Positions 34,261-45,395 of a DNA stretch of 64,000 nt are shown here, in pieces. This DNA is from Aldrovandia affinis (Eukaryota > Chordata > Actinopteri > Notacanthiformes > Halosauridae): NCBI GenBank assembly GCA_029706075.1, contig JAINUG010000039.1, positions 4,530,001-4,594,000 on the forward strand, in the 5' to 3' direction. A program made the translations under genes and the position numbers. Position 1 is the first letter of the stretch; each line of letters begins with the position of its first letter. The notes under the pieces were generated by a model. It was given only the letters and a program-made list of their open reading frames with translations. It was not told the DNA's origin and ran no database searches.

Positions 34261-34424
34261 CACAGGTCCAGTGTCCAGTGTGCCTGCCGCAACTGCTGTT
34301 GGATGGGACTGGTGGAAGAAACGCCTCAGTAACCTGCCCCTCGCCAGACAACATCTGGGAAACCGGCTGGCTTTTTGCTACTAACCCTAAGGAGCACCTC
34401 ATCGTGGACCATCCTCCTCTCACC

Positions 34425-34784
34425 ATGAGCTTGTGGATGGTGTTGCTTTACATGTGCTGTCTGCGCCACACAGATGGCAGACGGACCCAGTGTTCTCCAC
34501 CGGAAACACTGATGAGATCACCATCATCACCAACATTCACACGACTAGTGAATATCTCCCAGGCAGCAGGCCTGCCTTATGACCCAATTAATTGCTATAT
34601 GTGCAAGGCTGACATTGTCTGCACAGTATGGCATAGAGCTGATGACAATCAACTAACACCAGTAGCAATGGCTTTTGGCAACGGGACCATAGTTCACTCG
34701 AAGAGAACTATGAACACTACTTTCAGCTGCTCAATGTCCGCAGGATGTAAGCTGGAAATTCTAAGGAGCACCTCTAAAGACTAA
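34425..34784 (+). pseudogene. Short env-like frame in the LTR element
   Basis: 119 codons, with ATG in a good context (ACCATGA). The first residues are hydrophobic and signal-peptide-like. The rest has several N-glycosylation sequons and paired cysteines, but no transmembrane or fusion region. A likely splice acceptor (TTCTCCCACAG, ending near 34265) precedes it, as for a spliced env message. It could be the N-terminal part of a surface subunit. No specific family match could be made, so the assignment rests on position and composition. Confidence 0.4.
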
Positions 34785-34930
34785 TAGCTAATTCACATCA
34801 CTTTTGAAATGTATATGCCACAGATTACATGATGCTACAAATGCCAAACACTACAACTTATCGTATGTGTGATGAACTGTGACTTTTTTTTCTTTGTGAT
34901 CCTCTCTTATGGGAGGATCAAATGGGGGAT

Positions 34931-35351
34931 TGAAGGAATGTGTATTCTGTCTGTAACTGTGCCATTTTGGGAGGTCATCTGTATAGGAATGAGTGAGTTG
35001 ATTAGACAGTAAGTTTCTGTCTAATCACCAATGCTTTGTCAGCAAACAGTGTCTCTTCTATTCAATGAGCTTCCTGACTTCCTTGCTGGTGCTTTGTTAG
35101 CAACACAAAGGCTATGCATATATTCAGGTGAGAGACTCACTGAATGGGGGTGTGTCACTTACTGACTTGCTTGCTGGTGCCTTATTAGCAACACAAAGCT
35201 CAAACTCTTCTGTCCCTATGTATATATTCAGGTGAGACACTGATTTACTTTAGACTCTGTACCAACTCGCTGTGGACCGCTGTGTGTAATAAACTTGCAT
35301 TTCAAGTCAGACTGCTGAGTCTCCTGGTCGTCTCTTCGGAAGAAGCTAACA
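34931..35351 (+). repeat. 3' LTR (421 bp)
   Basis: Same length as the 5' LTR with three substitutions, all within a 9-bp span near 35238-35246. Otherwise identical by reading. Confidence 0.92.
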
Positions 35352-35355
35352 GTGG

Positions 35356-36134
35356 GAACAGGATTGCCCCTTGACGTAAGTACAAGGTTGTTGGACATTA
35401 TAGACAAAATGAAAAGGTGGAGAGGTGGAGGTGGAGGGATGCCAGAAACATCTGATGCAAGAGGGTGAGGTTACATGCCCCGCCCCCCTCCCCTTAAATC
35501 AAAAATTAAAAACAAAATGTTTTTAGTAACCTAGATCCTAGGTTGTACATGCAGAAACTGTAGCTAGTATATATTGCCTGGCATTTACTCTAACATTAGA
35601 GCATAACATTCGAGCAGTTACTAGACAGTAACGTTACAGTCTAGGGTCATATTTGGTCCTAATCCCTAAAGGTTCTCCTAGCTGCTGATCCAGCGTCAGT
35701 TATTTTTTCCCCTACTAATGAAGTGATAGTTTCAAAGTAAAATGAAAATGGCATTGGAGTTATGCCCATCCATTTTTTAAAGCCAAACGTATTATATCAA
35801 ATGTATAAATATAAATGTTAAAACAGCTGACTACATATATTACAATGATGTTGAAACAAACAAAACAATGGAAAACACTCTTCAGTCTCTGATGTAGCTA
35901 GCTATCGGGCAATTATTGTGTAAAAATATTTTCCCCATTAACCTACTAATGTATAATAGGACATTTATGTACATATAAAGATGTTTGTTATCAATATTTG
36001 TCTGTGAATATTTCAAAAGTAACATTCTGACCTACCTTATAGGTATGTGTCTGATAATACCTAGGTAAATTTATGCTAGCTAGCTAACTTGTGCTGAAGG
36101 AGGGGGGCTAAAGGATTTCTAGCTAGCTACATAG
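35356..36134. other. Non-coding stretch, no gene seen
   Basis: AT-rich, with CTAGCTAGC-type motifs at 35895-35905 and 36073-36135 that may be old transposon sequence. Confidence 0.4.
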
Positions 36135-37173
36135 CTGCATGCCTGGCTGACATCTCTGCCTGGATGTCCACCCATCACCTGAAGCTGAACCTGGGGGAGA
36201 CTGAGCTGCTCTTCCTCCCAGCGAAGGGCTCACCGATGATTGATGCTTCAATCACCGTGGAAGGCTCCATAATGTCTCCGACCCAGTCTGCTAGGAGTCT
36301 TGGAGTGACCCTGGATGACCAGCTGTTCTCGGGCCACATCACAGCGATCACCCGGACCTGCCGATTCTCCCTCCACAACATCCGGAGGATCCGACCGTTC
36401 CTCACCCAAGTGGCCACACAACTCCTGATCCAGGCCCTGGTGATCTCGCGTCTGGACTACTGCAATTCCTTGCTGGCAGGCCTACCTGCCTGTGCTATCA
36501 AGCCAATGGAACTAGTCCAGAATGCTGCCGCACATCTGGTGTTCAATCAACCCAAGTTCACTCACGTCACCCCTCTACTCTCCTCTCTGCACTGGCTCCC
36601 CATCACAGCATGCATCAGATTAAAATCACTGGCGCTTGCTTTTCAGGCGGCTAGAGGAACTGCTCCCCCTTACCTCCAGACACTCATCATACCCTACACC
36701 CCAGCCAGACCCCTCCACTCAGCCTCCTCTGGCAAACTGACTGTCCCATCCCTCCGGGTGCCCGGCAGCCACTCCTCACGGTCTCGCCTCTTTTCTGTCC
36801 TGACCCCTTGGCGGTGGAACAACCTTCCGCAATTGGTCAGGACCGTGGAATCACTGACCATCTTCCGCAAGAGACTCAAAACCCACCTTTTCAGACTCCA
36901 CTACCACTGAATCTACCTAATTGTCATCACCACTGCCTACTTGCTCAACACTTCTTGTACATGTATCCCTGCCTACTCATTTAATAAAAATAATAATAAT
37001 AATAATAACTAAACTTTTCCTTCCCAGTGCTACAGGTATGGTATGCAGCTGCCTATCGCTGTATTACTGCACTGATCTCGTGCGCGAACTATGATTGTTC
37101 CTACCATGTATTAATGCACATCTTGTAAGTCGCTCTGGATAAGAGCATCTGCTAAATGCTTGAAATGTAAATG
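36135..37173 (+). mobile_element. L2-type LINE, 5' truncated, with intact ORF2 C-terminus and 3' tail
   Basis: The 3' kilobase of a LINE. After the ORF stop at 36910 comes a 260-bp 3'UTR, then the terminal hairpin GCTCTGGATAAGAGC, GCATCTGCTAAATG and a short TGTAA-type tail. The hairpin (GGATA loop on a GCTCT/AGAGC stem) is the conserved 3' recognition structure known from eel UnaL2. This is the best-preserved LINE of the window and the parent type of the fragments at 56976, 60821 and 62046. Confidence 0.85.
36164..36910 (+). pseudogene. LINE ORF2 C-terminal frame (reverse transcriptase, post-catalytic part)
   Basis: 248 codons open without interruption; the frame actually enters from 36143. 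Typical segments occur in order: HHLKLNLGETELLFLP, RSLGVTLDDQL, LHNIRRIRPFL, LVISRLDYCNSLLAGLP, LHWLPI and FRKRLKTHLF. These follow the catalytic palm motif, which is absent, as are the endonuclease and N-terminus. It would have been part of the enzyme that primes reverse transcription at the nicked target. It cannot act alone. Confidence 0.85.
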
Positions 37174-37560
37174 TAAACTGTAGCTAGGTGAGTTAACTTG
37201 CTACCCCATGACCAATGGTAATTGTGCAAGAGAAGAAAAAAACATTAACATACACATACACAGTGCAGCTTTCTATATTACCTTTATTATTATTATTTTT
37301 ATTTTTATTTGGTTCTTTCTCTGGCTGTTATTCATAGATGCGGTAAGGTGGAATGCACTGTCCAAGAGCGCTACTGATAAAGATGTAGAAAAGTACAGAA
37401 TGAGGTGGCTGTAAGTGGCTCCTGACAGAGATTGTGGTATGGAGGGGCTAGAGCTAGACAAAGCAGTGATCAGGAAATCCAACATCTCTGACAAAGGCCA
37501 GTTGTTGCCACTCTCCCTTTTCTAACTCCTAATCATATTCTATTAAATGCGTTGTAATTA
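37174..37560. other. Non-coding stretch, no gene seen
   Basis: No coding or repeat signal beyond short TTATT runs near 37280. Confidence 0.4.
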
Positions 37561-37635
<75 letters not shown>

Positions 37636-37681
37636 AGATAGAGATAGAGAGAGAGACAGTGCATGTGTGCACATGCATTCA

Positions 37682-37735
<54 letters not shown>

Positions 37736-37738
37736 TGA
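37561..37738. repeat. Double GT microsatellite
   Basis: About 35 GT units (37563-37632), a GAGATAGAGA-rich spacer, then about 24 more (37685-37732). GT-rich sequence trails to about 37820. Confidence 0.95.
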
Positions 37739-39164
37739 GAAAGTGTGTGCGCCAATCTGTGTGTGTATGTGTGACAGGGTGAGAGTGTGTGTTTGTGCGT
37801 GTGTGTGGGATTGGGAGTGTGTATTATAGAATGCCATTATATCATTTTTATTATTATTATTGTTATTATTATTTTGTTTGTTTATTTGTCAGGTATTGCA
37901 AAAAACAATGTTAAAATATAAGCCAGCAGCTTATAAAATATTATTTGAGTAATTGCATATTTGTTCATCCATTATTATTATAACACGGATGTTATTATTT
38001 TTATCACCATTGCACAATTATTCATATTATTGTTACCATTAATATTATATAAGAATTATATTAATCTTATACCCCTAATCCATGAGGTACCAGCATATAG
38101 CTCAGTGCAGACTCAGTGCAGGGGCAGAACGGGAGACACTTTCCACTTCTTGTTAGAATTAAGATGCTCCAAAGATGAATAAAAATACATTTATGAGCGT
38201 GAGTCGCAATCCCTTATTGAGGCTGTCATGCCTCATGAATAAGTGAACGGCGATAGTGTGTACGAAAGATAAAAATATGTATTTACACCTTATGTGATGC
38301 TTTTAATGTATTCCGTCTGATGATATGGCAGGCTCTGTTAGTCTACTTGCATAATCTAAATTCCGTGGGCAACAGCTCATAATTATGAGCAGTTAGCACT
38401 CTTACAGCAGATCTGTGCTTGGTTCCCAATTGGCACAACAAACTAAGTTCCCAAGACTTAAATGAATTAAATCATCTGCTGGCATAAAATGAGAAGCTAA
38501 CTTTTGCTAAGATGAGGTTTTATTTTCTCTTTTACTGTTCAGGAATAGGCTATGGTAGATTTAAATCTTATCATGTAACATTTTTAGAGGGGAGAATCCC
38601 AAGACCCCCTTTTTTTGGATTGCCTCCCCACCCCACAATATTCAACACAAATTGAAGCCAGTTTCTGTAAGTTCTTTCTGTAACCCAAACTCCCAATAAC
38701 AATGATGATCACTTTAAATAGGGTAGAAAAATTCCACAGAACACAAGGTGCTGCAATACTCCTCTAGTAAGTGTCATTACTTCCTCGAACCTTCACCCGT
38801 TCCTCAGACAAAGAGCCTGTTTACCCGACATCCACGATGGAATATATTCAAACTGATAACCTTCATTTTTTGTAACTCCGGGCTGCAAATTGATTGAATT
38901 ATTCAACTGAGCGGCGGTGCTGACCCGGGGGTCCTTTCTCATGCAGACAGGGTCAACCACCAGAGGAGGAGATGGTGGGTGAGTCGATGCGAGAAGCACA
39001 AAGAGGAGGACGGTATTACATCAGGCAAGCAACCTTTTCCGTCCAAGCTGCCACTCCGCACAGCCAGGACAGAAGCTCTCCAGGGCGCCAATTACACAAA
39101 TCACCCTGATTACACATCATTCACACGGTGAGCTGTGATTAAAACGTTAACCTTCTAATATAGC
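37739..39164. other. Non-coding stretch, no gene seen
   Basis: TTATTA-rich at 37845-38050. The segment around 38360-38510 has AT-rich homeobox-like motifs (CATAATTATGAG) but nothing decisive. Confidence 0.4.
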
Positions 39165-39358
39165 TTCTTCGGTGGTTCAGCATGCGAGAGCACATCGACT
39201 CCACTGTCCTGTGCCCTGGAATCGGTTTCAATATTACCAAATGTGCTGACAACACTTAGGTCGTGGCTTTGATTCTCATTGGGACCACGTATACCAAAAA
39301 ATGTATGCATTCACTACTGTAAGTCGCTTTGGATAAAAGCGTCTGCTAAATGGCTTAT
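39165..39358 (+). mobile_element. tRNA-derived SINE (third head type) with L2-like tail
   Basis: The degraded head GGTGGTTCAGCATGCGAGAG lies near 39172. After it come AAAAATGTATGCATTCACTA and GTAAGTCGCTTTGGATAAAA, then GCGTCTGCTAAATGG. It shares this arrangement with the minus-strand copies at 44495 and 45242. Confidence 0.65.
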
Positions 39359-39891
39359 GTATACCGCTCCCCATATAAAAGCACAGTTTACGAAGGTTGT
39401 AAGGTTGTATGAAGCCGTTCCTTGCCTTTGATTCCGTGGGTCATGCAACATTTTTAAATGCAACAGGCCTGACCCGGCGGTTCCTTGGGTGGGAACAGAA
39501 TTTCAGAGCCACAGAAACATTCTCTCACATATTTGTGATTCTCGGAAGAGTGACAGCCAAAAAGGCAGTGTGCAGTGATTCGTTTTTGACGTTTAAAAAA
39601 CCTACCAAAAATTGTGACTGAGTTTTGAGTTTTGACTAATTGATAGTGGGGGTTGCAATGATGGGTATGGAGGTTGCACAGGATTTCAAGAATATCTATT
39701 TTGGGCCTTCTGGGTGGCTTATCCTGTTATGGCACTGTTCTAGTGTGTGGATGGGCCCTGCAATCTGGTATCGAATCTGGGCCGATGGTGACTGTGTATG
39801 GAGTGAAGTCAAAAATATGTCAAAAATATGTATATACACAAAAAAATATTTGTAAACATAAATTGCGTACACACGCCCAGTACGGCAGGAA
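39359..39891. other. Non-coding stretch with a dispersed-repeat patch
   Basis: Positions 39823-39866 closely match 9929-9971 in pou1f1 intron 6 (both with ACACAAAAAA and TTTGTAAAC). Otherwise unrecognised. Confidence 0.45.
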
Positions 39892-39985
39892 CTGATTGGC
39901 AGTTTGACAGGGGTAGTGTTCGCTGATTGGCTGTCTGTCAGGGGTAGTGTTCGCTGATTGGCCATCTGTCAGGGGTAGCATTCTG
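39892..39985. repeat. About 31-bp tandem repeat, three copies
   Basis: Units read CAGGGGTAGTGTTCGCTGATTGG with a variable GCTGTCTGT-like end. Each carries CTGATTGG, the CCAAT-box core in reverse. Confidence 0.8.
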
Positions 39986-40487
39986 TGCCCTGTAGACTGC
40001 AGAGGCTGCTCAGAAACCGAAACCTATACTAGATGTCTCACTTTCTCACATCATCTTGCCACAAAAGGTTTTTGTTAAAAAAAGAAAGAAAAGATCTGAA
40101 GGTGCAACTGCTTGTACCTTTCAGCACAGATACTGGAATGCACAGTGCACTTAACAGTCGAAAGGGACTGCAGATGATAAAAAATGTTGAGACATCAGTT
40201 GACAAACTCATATCGATTTGTCCCTGCGACTGAGGCTTTGGAGATAGGGATGTCCTTGTTAAAGTGGCTCAGGAGGGAAGAACACTTGGACTTTGAATCC
40301 TATCAAACTGTTGGCTCCTCCGTTCTCTAAGCAGATGAATAAATTTAGCCAGCCCATGATTACATTTGCAGGAGTGAGCCTTCTTCACAAGAAAGAAATG
40401 CATGGACAATCCAGTTTTTATTTTTATTTAACATGCACACACGTGCACACATGCACAACATGCATGCATGCACACATACGAGCACAT

Positions 40488-40488
<1 letters not shown>
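39986..40488. other. Non-coding stretch, no gene seen
   Basis: No coding or repeat signal recognised. Confidence 0.4.

Positions 40489-40582
<94 letters not shown>
40489..40582. repeat. Long perfect CA microsatellite
   Basis: About 46 uninterrupted CA units, preceded by CACATGCA-type impure sequence from 40434. Confidence 0.97.
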
Positions 40583-40583
<1 letters not shown>

Positions 40584-41502
40584 TGCAGTGGCACTCATCA
40601 CATCCATCCGCCCACACAAACACGCACAGTCAGGTGAAATCATATGATTGGCTGGGTACATACATGTATGTTACTGTGCTGGGTTAGCTTTGTTCCTCAG
40701 TGATCTGAATCATCTTTGAAATGGCTTCAAGGACAAAGACAACGTGACAGTGGAAGGAAACACAAAAGGCTGTGTGGAGATATACCTGTGTGTGTACAAA
40801 TCTGCAGACGGTATAGAAAGATTACTGTATAGCCTGCTAGGTCACTTTACAGACCAGCGCAGCAAAACATGAAGCCAAAGTCAAGAAAAGCAGAAAGGGG
40901 CGCATCTGTTTCTTAGCCTCAGCTCTGTATTGAGTCTATAGCCTTAAGAAACGACAAAAAGCCTTCAGATGGAACTGTCTGCGGACAAATGCCATTGTCC
41001 AATTTCAACCATAGACCTCTTTGGGAAAATAATGACCAGGCCGCCAGCAGGAAGTGCCTTAGAAAGCAAGCAATAACATCACGCAGACTGCACCAAAAGT
41101 ATTAAATATTTATTTGTGAATTCCTTCACAAGAAGAAATAATACAAGATGCGCTGTAAAGGGGAAGGAGACATTCTCAGAATGATGCACCCACGTGATGT
41201 GGGATGAAAGCAAATTATGCTGTAATCAGATATTTTATTGAGCAGTTTCAAAACAAAGGCAGGAGTTTTCAGAGCTGCCGGCAGCAGAGAGAGGGTCAGG
41301 GGAGGAGCAGGAAAGGAAGCACAGTGTGGAGGGTATCAGAAGGCGTGTGGAGATTAAGAATCCCGCATGATTGCATGGCCCCACTGAGTGTGGTCAAGGT
41401 TGATTGTTGAATCCCCAGATGTCATCCAAAGCAAATGCATTAAGATACCCTGGCAATTTGCTGTCTGGATTAGGGCCATGCTCTCTCCTTACTCACAGAT
41501 AC
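40583..41502. other. Non-coding stretch, no gene seen
   Basis: No coding or repeat signal recognised. Confidence 0.4.
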
Positions 41503-41702
41503 AAATGCAGGCACAGACACAAACAAGCACACACACACACACACACACACACGCATGCATAAACACTCACGCACACACACTCTCATGCACACACGCACAC
41601 ACATACACACTTGCACACACACACACACACATGCATAAACACACACTTGCACACACACACTCTCATGCACACAAGCACACACACACACACACACACACCA
41701 CA
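41503..41702. repeat. Interrupted CA-rich microsatellite
   Basis: CA runs broken by GCATGCATAAACACTC-like blocks that themselves repeat (41553-41635), suggesting local duplication. Confidence 0.9.
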
Positions 41703-42544
41703 CATTTTTATCTTGGCGCCTATGCCATTGTCATACCACACCAAGAGGGGATTAAACTGTGCTCTTGTCCCCCAGAGGAAAAAAGGGTATGATGCGATTT
41801 ATGGCAAGAACTGGCGGAAACTATGAATAAAATTCGCTGTGAAAAGGTGTGACAATATTTAACGGCTTGGCATTTCTCTAAGGCACTTGTTTGAGAGTCC
41901 AGTCTGTGTTTTTGGTAATTTGGATCATGTTCCATTCTGCTGTTGTCATTATTATTAAACACTGTTTGGTGGGTGCGCTTGGAGTTTTAATAAGAAGCCA
42001 TCTGTGCAGCCCAGCAAGTCTGGAGATTGTGTGAGACACACAGCCGCAGGATTTGATGGTTTCGTGGCCTCATTTCCCTTTCGTTTTGTTGGGAATCTAG
42101 TTTTCTTCCACTTTTCCGTTTTCTGTATACTTGGTTAATGGAAATCACCTTTTCAAATGTTGTTCCAGACTACTCGGTTTGTGCTATGTGCTTTGTTTTC
42201 ACTTATTATTTTTAAAATGTCTGAAGAAAATAACAGAATAAAGGACACATTTTGGCTCTAGTCTTTTGACTGTCAGCCTGAAGAATGATCTAGTCATGGA
42301 GTGAGCGCTCAACAGACTGGGCAGGCCTCTTTTAATCTGTTGTGGAACTGCTTCATCTCTTAACTGCCAATTATTTTGTTTCACTTGTTAACTTTATATA
42401 CACACACATGTAAGTTTGGCTTTATCCCTTTTACAACATATCTATTTTCCAGTCAGAGACAATGAGGTGGGTCATAACACATCTCATGATTTTAACCAGT
42501 TCATTTGGTATCTCAGTCTCACAGAAAGGCAGGCAGGTGTCCAA
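41703..42544. other. Non-coding stretch, no gene seen
   Basis: No coding or repeat signal recognised. Confidence 0.4.
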
Positions 42545-43010
42545 GGGATGTTGTTGATGCTGTGTTCCTAGACCGGAAAATACCTTCTGACACAGTCAGC
42601 CATAGTGTGATACTCCCTAATTTTTAAAATCTAACCTCTCTGGCAAAACATTGACATGGATGGAGTCTTCCATAACAGAAAGAAAGCAGTGTTTGAATTA
42701 ATAATAGTCAATCCTCTTACAGGTACTGCACAGTTGGGGTCCCTCAGGGATCCATACTTGGTCCTCTGCTGTGTTGATACATTAATGATATTACATCAGT
42801 ATGCACTGGGGTAAACACTCTAAATGTGCACAGATGATACAGTGGTCTATGTATGTGCAAAACAAGTAAACAAGCTGCCACTAAATTAATGGCTTCAATG
42901 GTAAACTGGTTTCATCAATCCTGTATACTGTATCTGAACAAAACATGGGGGATTTTTCTCACCGACAACAAGAAGCATCACATGAATTCTAAATTAATTG
43001 TATCTTTCAA
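42545..43010 (+). mobile_element. LINE reverse-transcriptase palm-domain remnant
   Basis: Across several frame breaks it gives VVDAVFLDRKIPSDTVSHSV (an altered form of the usual FLD-x-x-KAFDTVDH motif). VGVPQGSILGPLL follows near 42730 and a degraded Tyr-Ala-Asp-Asp site near 42835, here without an intact catalytic pair. The tail (NWFHQSCILYLN-like) precedes the region preserved at 25670. Dead copy. Confidence 0.65.
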
Positions 43011-44350
43011 TTTCAATATTTAGGCCTATCACCTATCCACATTATTATTTATTGTATATTGTACGTTGTGTGTGATGTAAATAATACCCTTATGAAGACT
43101 AAATGTAAAAGCACTTAAGGGTATGAGCCTACTGCTGTATGATAGTGTCTTATAAGCCCATATGGCCTGGACACCATAAGGTGCAAGACACTGAAATAAC
43201 ATCAAATAATCAATTTGTCCATCCAGTGGGGGCCTCTTTAAGGGACACACTGGCCCCTGCGCCAGCAAGGCTTTGAGCGCCATGGCACATTTTTCACTGT
43301 CCTATTTATTCCCCAGTTCATCTTAGAAGCACGCAGATCTTACAGATTAGCAATGTAGGACAAATGTAGACATTAACCAAGTCAAGGAATCTCAAATCAA
43401 TGGGTCTCTGACAGATGACAGAATTGCTTTGGTGAATGATTCCGAAATAAAAGAGCACTTGGGCATCTTCCATTAAGTGAATTGGCAAATTATGCCCTTG
43501 ACGTCTTTTCTGCTCCTGTGAGCATTGCCATTGTGTAGCAAATCTTTTATCCATCCGGGAGAATCGAGGCACAAACCCAAAATGCAATGCAGCTGTTAAA
43601 TTCACAAGCCCGGGCGTGCACAATGTTGGAGCCCTAAAAAAGAATGTTTCAAGTACTTGTCATTCAGAGAATGGTGGAAGTATTCAACAAAAAGCACCAT
43701 GCATATAATACGTGACCCTGAGTTGAATATTACTTCAACTGCAATCTGAGAACAGACAATGCATTTCAAAGCCATTTCAAAGCCATTTCAAAGTCATTTC
43801 AAAACTGGATGACAATTTAAGTTTGAAAATTTAATCTATGAATACAAATAGCTGACGCTTTGTCATTTTTTCCCTCCTTCTATTGTCACTATTATCATCA
43901 TAGGAAAGCACAGAAGATTTTACTGAACTTAGATTAGTTTTCATTATACATATTGTCCCTGGATATCTTTTTAATCTCTTGCTTTTAAAAGTGTCTTAAC
44001 TTTTAAAAGAAATAATCTTGGTGCATATTTTTGAAACCCTTTCTGCATTCTAGAAATCTCACATTATATTTTACTGCCTTGACATGAAAACGATTTGTCA
44101 GGAATAGTCACCTGCCTTAATTGACTGCTTAGGTCATCTTGACCACAGACCATTGTATAGTGCAGCTAGGTGTAAGGTTCATCTCTTTTTAAAATTCTTG
44201 AATATATATTTTCACTTGTGACTATTATTATATTTATAATATTATTATATTATAGTATTATACTGTTACTATATTATGAATCACTTGAGTGTGTTTTGTT
44301 AATTCGAACATACTCAATTTGACTCAATTGGACAACACCATACTTTCACC
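43011..44350. other. Non-coding stretch with a small tandem repeat
   Basis: At 43761-43803 an 11-bp unit GCATTTCAAAG recurs about four times. Otherwise nothing recognised. Confidence 0.45.
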
Positions 44351-44450
44351 AAAAGTGGGTGGAGCTACCATATTCAATTGATTTGAAGAGAAAAACCTTC
44401 TTATTGGTTCAAACAAGTCAGTGTTTGACAGCTAATTGTAGCATTATGGG
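44351..44450. repeat. Unnamed dispersed repeat, copy 1
   Basis: Blocks AAGTGGGTGGAGCTACCAT, ATTGGTT.AAACAAGTCAGTG and TTGACAGCTAATTGTAGC match 57796-57930 in the same order. Not assignable to a family by eye. Confidence 0.6.
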
Positions 44451-44494
44451 GTGGGGGTGTGGGGGTAGGTATAATGTGTTGGTTCTATACACAT

Positions 44495-44645
44495 ATATTC
44501 CATTTAGCAGATGCTTTTATCCAAGATGACTTACAGTAACGAATGCATACATTTTTCAGTATATGTGGCCCCAATGGGAATCGAACCCGCAACCTAAGCA
44601 TTGTAAGCGCCATGCTCTACCTACTGAACCACACAGAACCACACT
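44495..44645 (-). mobile_element. tRNA-derived SINE, about 150 bp
   Basis: On the minus strand: head GGTTCAGTAGGTAGAGCATG, B-box-like GGGTTCGATTCCC (near 44583), GAAAAATGTATGCATTCGTT, then TGGATAAAAGCATCTGCTAA. Head and tail are complete, so this defines the third SINE type of the window. Confidence 0.8.
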
Positions 44646-45241
44646 GTAGCATTTTGGTTTACATTGCACACACAAGAGTCACACCATCTCCACTGTAAAC
44701 CCTCTATGAATAAAATGAAGTCCATTATCCACTGACCTTTAGTGTACGCTGAATTTTAAGAAGCACATCTGCAGCATGACAAAGGTGTCTGTGATCTGAG
44801 ATGGACGAGGGAAGGAAATAAAGAGAAGTAAGGAAGGGACATGCAAATACTGGAAAACCTGTTCATGATCTTGTTCTGTGTGATTGATAGGAGACATTCA
44901 ACATATTTAGTATTCAGTGCGGTGGCATATTGCAACGCGGGCCTACGCAGTCCATTTCAAATATTCCTTTTCTCTCAGCCCAGCACAGCAGATGTATTTC
45001 ATGTTTTAGTATTTCCTATATTGACAGAAAATATAAAACAGTAAAGGCATTGTTCTTTGAAAATGCGAGGAGCAAAATTCATTCCGCACAGTATTCTGAA
45101 TTCAAAATACAATATATGTATATATATATATATGCAGCTGTATGAAAATTGTATGAAATGATCTAGTGGAATTGTGTAATAAATGCATCAACATGATTTT
45201 TTTTAACCAACAGAATTTCAATGTGTCATTTTATATTTGAT

Positions 45242-45395
45242 ATGCAATTTAGCAGACGCTTTTATCCAAAGTGGCTCACAATAGTGAATGCATACATTTT
45301 TCAGTATATGTGGTCCCATTGGGAATTAAACCCACAACCTAAGCATGCCAACCATGACAACGCCATGCTCTACCTGCTGAGCAACACAGAACCAC
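45242..45395 (-). mobile_element. tRNA-derived SINE, same type as 44495
   Basis: Same order of blocks on the minus strand, with a more mutated B box (GGGTTTAATTCCC). Followed by a short CATGATCCAATGTCATGAC-type local repeat (45399-45453). Confidence 0.78.

Larger units (their letters stand above)
32039..35351 (+). mobile_element. Young, internally defective LTR retroelement (endogenous retrovirus type)
   Basis: Two 421-bp LTRs (32039-32459 and 34931-35351), both TG...CA, differ at three positions. They are flanked by a 4-bp duplication GTGG (32035-32038 and 35352-35355). A tRNA-His-like primer-binding site follows the left LTR, and a purine-rich GAGGATCAAATGGGGGA precedes the right one. The 2.47-kb interior has broken gag-like frames with a zinc knuckle, a GT-rich repeat zone where pol would be expected, and a short env-like frame. 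No protease, reverse transcriptase or integrase was recognised, so it cannot move by itself. Confidence 0.9.

Noticed and set aside
34061..34384. Cys/Val-rich frame in the LTR element interior
   Set aside because: Translation of the GT-rich repeat zone running into env-like sequence in the wrong phase.
37558..37755. Thr/His repeat frame
   Set aside because: Translation of the GT microsatellite.
40360..40687. Cys/Val and His/Thr repeat frames
   Set aside because: Translation of the CA microsatellite.
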